Shown here: one piece after another, positions 59,976 through 64,000 of the stretch
Position numbering within the stretch: position 1 is the stretch's first letter
Layout of the letters: each line of letters opens with the position of its first letter
NCBI GenBank assembly: GCA_035516895.1
Contig: DATIZY010000017.1
Location: 1-64,000, forward strand
DNA from: Gp7-AA10 sp035516895
GTDB lineage: Bacteria > Acidobacteriota > Thermoanaerobaculia > Gp7-AA8
DNA: 64,000 bases
Reading direction: 5' to 3'
Translations under genes and position numbers: made by a program
The notes under the pieces: model-generated
The model's database searches: none
What the model saw: the letters and a program-made list of their open reading frames with translations, nothing else
What the model was told of the DNA's origin: nothing

Positions 59976-60665
59976 TCACGCGCTCGGCATGTGCACGTAC
60001 ATCGACTGAATCGCCACTTTGCCCGGTCCGGTGAAGCGGTTCATGAACAGAGTGAATCCGCCTAACAAGCCTGTCGAGAGCCGCTGCGCGATCGTTTCCA
60101 TCTTGACGTGCGTGTCTTTGTAGAGCCAGCCGCCCGGCTCGACGTCGATCTGCTCGTGCGGCTCGAGCGTTTTCTCGAAGACGTTGCCGTAGCCGTGAAG
60201 CCAGAGGATTCCGCTGCCCTGCCGCGCGTGAAAGCGATCGATGAAGAAGCCGGTGCCGCCGAAGAGAATGTTGGCGACGCCTTTGACGCGCTCGAAGTCG
60301 TAATCGATGTTGCCCGTCGCGGCGAGGAACTGGTGCTCGCGCACGTGGATCTCGTCGCCGTGCTCCATGTGGATCGCGAAGATGTGTCCGGCGCCGTCGC
60401 GGCTGAAGGCGATCTGCCCGCGGCCGGTGGTCTCGGTGATGAAGATCTGCATGCCGGCCATCATTCGCTTGAACGCGCCGGCCATCGGGCGGACGCCGAT
60501 GCCGACCGTCGGATTTTTCCAGAGAAGAATGTGATGCTCGAAGTAGACCGGCACGGTGGAGACGTCGACGGTCAGGACGGGCACGAGCTCGCCGTCGACG
60601 TGGTAGGTCACGCCGGCGAAAGTTTCCTCGTGAGCGGCAGTCTTGAGAAGAACGGGTGCAGTCAT
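59976..60665 (-). CDS. AIM24 / TIGR00266 family protein
   Basis: 229 residues from the ATG at 60665. The protein is all-beta with Gly-rich turns: GRGQIAFSRDGAGHIFAIHMEHGDEIHVREHQFLAATGNI, GTGFFIDRFHARQGSGILWLHGYGNV and a GLLGG turn. This is the double-stranded beta-helix family named after mitochondrial AIM24. The bacterial function is unknown. It starts 3 nt after the end of the GNAT gene, so the two form one unit. Confidence 0.85.
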   Translation of the reverse strand: MTAPVLLKTAAHEETFAGVTYHVDGELVPVLTVDVSTVPVYFEHHILLWKNPTVGIGVRPMAGAFKRMMAGMQIFITETTGRGQIAFSRDGAGHIFAIHMEHGDEIHVREHQFLAATGNIDYDFERVKGVANILFGGTGFFIDRFHARQGSGILWLHGYGNVFEKTLEPHEQIDVEPGGWLYKDTHVKMETIAQRLSTGLLGGFTLFMNRFTGPGKVAIQSMYVHMPSA

Positions 60666-60667
60666 TC

Positions 60668-61216
60668 TTACAACCTCAAAATCAATTTCGTCATGTCGTG
60701 CTGATTGCCGTCGGGATCGGTTCCGTAACCGGGCTGGGGGAACGCCTTGAATCCGAGGTTCTCGAGCGTTCGGACGGCGTCGGCCTCGAGGTCGGAGATC
60801 AGCATCGCATTGACGTGGCGCAGGCCGCGGTCGCGTGCGATATCGATCAGGTGATTCACGAGCAGGGTGCCGAGGCCGCGGCCGCGGAATTGCGGGTTGA
60901 GCATCCATTTGATTCTGCCGACGAGGCGCAGCGGTCCGCCGAGCCGGTGCAGCGTCGCGTCGGCGAGGATCTCGTTTCCCTTTAGCGCGAGAAGCGGGAA
61001 CACCTTTGCAAAGTCGATGTTCTGTCCCCACTGCTCGATGAGCGCGCGGTTGTCGACCATGTCCCAGGCGAAGCGTTTGTAATTGTCCGGCAGTCGGTGA
61101 AAAAAGTCGTAGAGCGCATCGACGTCATGCTCGCCGAACGGCCGGAGCATGACGCGCGTACCGTCGCGGAGGACGGCTTCCTGCGGATAGCGATGCAGCA
61201 TCTCTCGCCCGCGCAT
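60668..61216 (-). CDS. GNAT-family N-acetyltransferase
   Basis: 182 residues. Motif A for acetyl-CoA binding is NPQFRGRGLGTLLVNHLIDIARDRG, and motif B is LENLGFKAFPQPGYG. The N-terminal VMLRPFGEHDVDALYDFFHRLPDNYKRFAW is common to ribosomal-protein-type or small-molecule acetyltransferases. The substrate is unknown. The transposase unit lies only 6 nt upstream of its start, so any original promoter has been displaced or is supplied by the element. Confidence 0.9.
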   Translation of the reverse strand: MRGREMLHRYPQEAVLRDGTRVMLRPFGEHDVDALYDFFHRLPDNYKRFAWDMVDNRALIEQWGQNIDFAKVFPLLALKGNEILADATLHRLGGPLRLVGRIKWMLNPQFRGRGLGTLLVNHLIDIARDRGLRHVNAMLISDLEADAVRTLENLGFKAFPQPGYGTDPDGNQHDMTKLILRL

Positions 61217-61222
61217 TGTAGT

Positions 61223-61264
61223 GGGGTCAGAGCTGTACTTGTGATTTTTCTACGATGCGTAGAG
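61223..61264. repeat. Left inverted end of the RAYT unit
   Basis: 31 nt (61223-61253) are the exact reverse complement of 62236-62266. The following CTAC-GATGC-GTAG makes a small tip hairpin, and GTAGAG (61259-61264) extends the match after a 5-nt mismatch. Confidence 0.92.
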
Positions 61265-61295
61265 TGCCGAAAGTGCCGAGGTACTCTCGGTCGCT

Positions 61296-62270
61296 ATGTC
61301 ACGACCGCTTCGACTCGAATTTCCCGGCTCCGTTCACCACGTCACCTCTCGCGGCAATGCGCGTCAATGCATCTTCTTCGACGACGCCGATCGCGAATGC
61401 TTTCTCGATCTGCTCGGCACTGCGGTCAAACGTTTCGACTGGATCGTGACCGCGTACGTGCTGATGTCGAATCATTTTCATTTCGTCGCTCAACTGACGG
61501 ATGAGAATCTCTCGCGCGGCATGCAGTGGCTGAACGCGCAATACGCGGCGGCGTTCAATCGCGATCATGGCCGCTCCGGACATGTGCTCCAGGGACGGCC
61601 TGACATCCGGCTCATCGATCACGAAACGTACGCGCTCGAGGTGCTGCGCTACGTTGTGCTGAATCCGGTTCGCGCGCGCATGGTCCGTAAGCCGGAGTAC
61701 TACGAGTGGAGCAGCCATCGCGCGGTGCTCGGGGTCGCGACGGCTCCGGAGTGGCTGGCGGTCGACGACGTGCTTATGCAGTTCGGATCGGAGCGCGACC
61801 TCGCTCGCGCCGCCTATCGCGAGTTCGTCGATGCGGCGATCGGATCGACGGAATCGCCCTGGGCGAACCTCGTCGGACAGATGTACCTCGGCAGTGAAGG
61901 GTGGATGCAGCGCGTGCGCGAACGCGTCGATCTGAAGCCGCGCTCTTCCGATCATCGGCGATCGCAGCGGTTCCTTCCATCGGCAACCATGGCAGAGATC
62001 ATCCGGCGCGTGGCCGAAGCCTTTTCGATCGAGGAGACCCAGATCCGTTTTGGACGCGGCGGTCTGGCGCGGACCGTTGCGGCCTGGGTCGCCTGGCACG
62101 AGGGTCAGCTCACGGCGACCGAGATTGCTGCCGGCCTTCGGTTTCGCTGTGCGGGTTATGTCGCTCGGCTCGTACGGCGCTGTGAGCGGGAGCTGACGCG
62201 CGATGCCAGGCTTCAGCAGATCGTCTCTACGATTTGTAGAAAAATCACAAGTACAGCTCTGACCCCCTAG
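61296..62270 (+). CDS. REP-associated tyrosine transposase (Y1, IS200-like family)
   Basis: 324 residues. The N-terminal SRPLRLEFPGSVHHVTSRGN and IFFDDADRECFLDLL are typical of the family. The metal-binding His pair is N-H-F-H-F, followed by the catalytic Tyr region AQYAAAFNRDHGRSGHVLQGRP. The C-terminal part (about 200-310) includes a helix-turn-helix-like segment (TVAAWVAWHEGQLTATEIAAGLRFRCAGYVARLV). Such enzymes nick and rejoin single-stranded hairpin ends. The last codons are encoded by the right inverted end, and its TAG (62268-62270) forms a CTAG palindrome shared with the opposing gene's stop. Confidence 0.93.
   Translation: MSRPLRLEFPGSVHHVTSRGNARQCIFFDDADRECFLDLLGTAVKRFDWIVTAYVLMSNHFHFVAQLTDENLSRGMQWLNAQYAAAFNRDHGRSGHVLQGRPDIRLIDHETYALEVLRYVVLNPVRARMVRKPEYYEWSSHRAVLGVATAPEWLAVDDVLMQFGSERDLARAAYREFVDAAIGSTESPWANLVGQMYLGSEGWMQRVRERVDLKPRSSDHRRSQRFLPSATMAEIIRRVAEAFSIEETQIRFGRGGLARTVAAWVAWHEGQLTATEIAAGLRFRCAGYVARLVRRCERELTRDARLQQIVSTICRKITSTALTP
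62225..62266. repeat. Right inverted end of the RAYT unit
   Basis: 62236-62266 mirror 61223-61253 perfectly. CTCTAC-GATTT-GTAGA (62225-62240) forms the tip hairpin. This end encodes the last transposase residues (ITSTALTP) and abuts the CTAG that ends both flanking genes. Confidence 0.92.
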
Positions 62271-63262
62271 TCGTCGAGGGCGCCGTCGGGGAGGGCAACG
62301 CGGCGCCCGCTGATCGCTGCAACGATACGCGGCACGTGCACATGGCACGTCTCGACGATCACGCTCACCTTTCGCGGCGGCGTCCCGGCGACGGCCGTGC
62401 CGGCGATGAAGACGCCCGGCACGTTCGTCTCCATCGTCTCGGGATCGTGCAGCGGCGCGCGCTCGGGGCCCCGCAGCTGCACGCCTAACATCTCGAACAG
62501 CGTCGGATCCTGACGGTATCCCGTCATCAGCAGCACGAAATCAAACGGGAGCTCTTTCCCGGACAGAACGACCGAATCGGGACGGATCGCGTCGACGCAT
62601 GTTCGCGGCAGAAAGCGCACATGGCCGTCGCGAACGAGCGCGCGAACTTCGGGCAGCAGCCAGAACTTGACGACTTTCGGATCGAAGTCGTCGCCGCGAT
62701 AGCTGAGGGTGACGTCGGCTCCGGCGCGATGGCAGCGCACCGCCGCCTCCACCGCCGAGTTTCGCCCGCCGACGACCAGCAGCCGCTTGCCGAAATACTT
62801 GTGCGGATCGCCGAGGTAGTGCGAGACGTGCGGGAGGTCCTCGCCGGGGACGTCGATCAGCCGCGGCGCGTGAAATGCGCCGATTGCCAGCACCACCACT
62901 TCGACGCGAATGCGGGCCCGGGTCGTCTCCAGCTCGAAGCCGCCGGGCCTCTTCTGAATGTCGACGACGCGCTCATACGTCCGGACTGTCAGGCCGAAAT
63001 GCTGGACGAGCGCGCGGAGGTAGGCGAGGAACTCCTCGCGCGTGATCTTCTGCTGATTCGCCGTCTGGATCGGCATGCCGGCGAGCGCGAGCCGGTCGGA
63101 GCTCGAATGAAAGAGCATCAGCGGCGGATACCACTCGATCGTCGAGCCGATCTGCGCGGCGTCGAGCTGCACGTAGTCGATGCCCGCTTGCTTCAACGCG
63201 ACGGCGAGCTCGAGTCCGATCGGCCCCGCGCCGATCACCGCAACAGGATGCGACTCGATCAT
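62267..63262 (-). CDS. Thioredoxin-reductase-like flavoprotein (YpdA-like)
   Basis: 331 residues from the ATG at 63262. The FAD site is VAVIGAGPIGLELAVALKQAG and the NAD(P)H site is LLVVGGRNSAVEAAVRCHRAG, with VLLMTGYRQDP and TNVPGVFIAGT near the end. The CxxC redox motif of thioredoxin reductase is absent, as in YpdA-type bacillithiol disulfide reductases. The true substrate in this organism is unknown. Its start overlaps the TerB gene (ATGA). The C-terminus (ALPDGALDD) ends at the edge of the transposon. Confidence 0.85.
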   Translation of the reverse strand: MIESHPVAVIGAGPIGLELAVALKQAGIDYVQLDAAQIGSTIEWYPPLMLFHSSSDRLALAGMPIQTANQQKITREEFLAYLRALVQHFGLTVRTYERVVDIQKRPGGFELETTRARIRVEVVVLAIGAFHAPRLIDVPGEDLPHVSHYLGDPHKYFGKRLLVVGGRNSAVEAAVRCHRAGADVTLSYRGDDFDPKVVKFWLLPEVRALVRDGHVRFLPRTCVDAIRPDSVVLSGKELPFDFVLLMTGYRQDPTLFEMLGVQLRGPERAPLHDPETMETNVPGVFIAGTAVAGTPPRKVSVIVETCHVHVPRIVAAISGRRVALPDGALDD

Positions 63263-63720
63263 GTGCTCATGCCCAGCTCGCGCAGCACGCTGACTTTTGC
63301 GTCGATCATGACGTGATGCTCGAGACCGAGAAGGTCGGCGAGCTTGCGGACGAGGTAGTTCTCGTAGTCCGTCAGCTTGCGGTCGGAGTAGACGATGCGC
63401 CACATCGTCCTGACGATCTCGATGCGCTCGGCGAGCGACGAGTTCTTGCGAATATAATTCGTGAGCGCGAAGTGATCGATCGTCCGGCCCCGCAGCTCGT
63501 CGGCCTGCGCGATCAGCATGCGCGCGTCGTCGTCGCTCAGTGTGAACGCGCCCTTCAGAAACCCGACTACGTCTCCATCCTCGGCCGGCGAGAACTGGCC
63601 GTCGGCATATGCGATCTCGAGGAGGACCGCGGCGGTGGCGAGGCGCAGCGGGTCCTGGCGCGGGCCGCTTTCTTCGGCGCGGCTCTTGAACACCTGCATC
63701 AGTTTTGCGAAGCTCACCAC
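63259..63720 (-). CDS. TerB-like domain protein
   Basis: 153 residues. A helical TerB/DjlA-type domain: LRLATAAVLLEIAYADGQFSPAEDGDVVGFLKGAF, then RTMWRIVYSDRKLTDYENYLVRKLADLLGLEHH. Both AYADG and VYSDR match the acidic metal-binding repeats of the family. The role is undefined, often stress- or envelope-linked. It is coupled to the downstream flavoprotein and divergent from the gene at 63735. Confidence 0.88.
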   Translation of the reverse strand: MVSFAKLMQVFKSRAEESGPRQDPLRLATAAVLLEIAYADGQFSPAEDGDVVGFLKGAFTLSDDDARMLIAQADELRGRTIDHFALTNYIRKNSSLAERIEIVRTMWRIVYSDRKLTDYENYLVRKLADLLGLEHHVMIDAKVSVLRELGMST

Positions 63721-63734
63721 TGGAGTTTAAACGA

Positions 63735-64000
63735 ATGCCTCGCGTCGACATTTCGCATCTTCCCGACGACTCCCGCATCTGGATCTTCGGCATCTCGCCC
63801 GCGCTCGACGATCGCAAATCCGCGCGTCTCACGGCCGAGGTCGATTCGTTCCTCGACCGCTGGGCCGCGCACGGCCAGCCGATCGTCTCCGCGCGCGATC
63901 TGCTGCACGGCAGCTTTCTCGTCATCGCGGTCGATCGTCGGTCGGAGACCTCCGGCTGCTCGATCGATCGAATGTTCGGACTTCTGCAACAGCTCGAGCG
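63735..64000 (+). CDS. Unknown protein, N-terminal fragment
   Basis: 88 residues to the window edge, starting MPRVDISHLPDDSRIWIFGISPALD. Further on are VDSFLDRWAAHGQPIVSARDLLHGSFLVIAVD and SGCSIDRMFGLLQQLE. The frame is clean, with typical codon use. I recall similar proteins as a conserved hypothetical family found next to TerB-like genes, but no function is known. The C-terminus is missing. Confidence 0.75.
   Translation, partial: MPRVDISHLPDDSRIWIFGISPALDDRKSARLTAEVDSFLDRWAAHGQPIVSARDLLHGSFLVIAVDRRSETSGCSIDRMFGLLQQLE

Larger units (their letters stand above)
61223..62266. mobile_element. REP-type (RAYT) transposase unit with perfect inverted ends
   Basis: A 1044-bp unit bounded by 31-bp perfect inverted repeats that start GGGGTCAGAGC and end CTGACCCC. 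It contains a single intact transposase gene. It is inserted 6 nt upstream of the GNAT start on one side and exactly against the stop codon of the flavoprotein gene on the other. Flanks read GTAGT on the left and CTAGT on the right; no long target duplication is seen. Confidence 0.88.

Overview
This is GC-rich bacterial DNA, roughly two thirds G+C by eye, with tightly packed genes and many one-base or four-base stop/start overlaps. Type IV pilus motors, large secreted Ig/IPT-type surface proteins, an acyl-CoA mutase, a REP-type transposase and a free-standing four-helix-bundle gene together suggest an uncultured soil or sediment bacterium, most likely Acidobacteriota. That placement is an inference. 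I saw no rRNA, tRNA or CRISPR array.

Layout. 1-3.5 kb: the N-terminus of a GT39-like glycosyltransferase, a four-helix-bundle gene between inverted repeats, a GAF-containing PilB and a CheY-like receiver. 3.5-9.6 kb: a carboxymuconolactone decarboxylase/AhpD-type gene whose second active-site cysteine is an in-frame UGA followed by a SECIS-like hairpin (probable selenoprotein), mutM, a Rieske membrane protein, unknown exported proteins, a TPR protein and a DUF72 gene. 9.6-12.5 kb: an alpha/beta hydrolase, an acyltransferase, an EAL protein and a membrane protein. 12.4-20.1 kb: a three-gene surface operon comprising a 1865-residue Ig-repeat protein with a predicted C-terminal beta-barrel, a protein with a long Pro-Gln spacer, and a membrane-anchored partner. 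20-32.6 kb: esterase, pilT, a spermidine-synthase-like membrane protein, recX, alaS, a secreted protein, a methyltransferase, an isobutyryl-CoA-mutase-type subunit, and prephenate dehydratase behind a Phe-rich leader peptide and attenuator. 32.7-37.2 kb: a duplicated secreted protein with a CuA-like copper domain, and ftsK. 37.3-42.8 kb: a surface-glycan locus (oxygenase, GT4, pyruvyl transferase, sulfotransferase, flippase). 42.9-52.4 kb: small proteins including one frameshifted gene, a polysaccharide deacetylase, an aldo-keto reductase, an EF-P with an unusual tip, two adjacent potassium importers and a PKD protein. 52.4-64 kb: a 1270-residue PAS/GAF/GGDEF/EAL protein, a site-2 protease, a Cys/Met PLP enzyme, a ureohydrolase, AIM24, GNAT, a complete REP-type transposase unit with 31-bp perfect inverted ends, a thioredoxin-reductase-like flavoprotein and a TerB protein.

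How it works together. Pili (PilB/PilT), cyclic-di-GMP enzymes, exported adhesin-like proteins and the glycan locus point to a surface-attached life. Gene borders carry an unusual class of hairpins: short 6-8-nt words repeated in tandem on one arm, with the complementary words on the other. The word differs at every locus. These hairpins, the selenoprotein candidate, the attenuator and a strong TTA-GGC codon-pair bias (octamer GTTAGGCG) are the most interesting observations.
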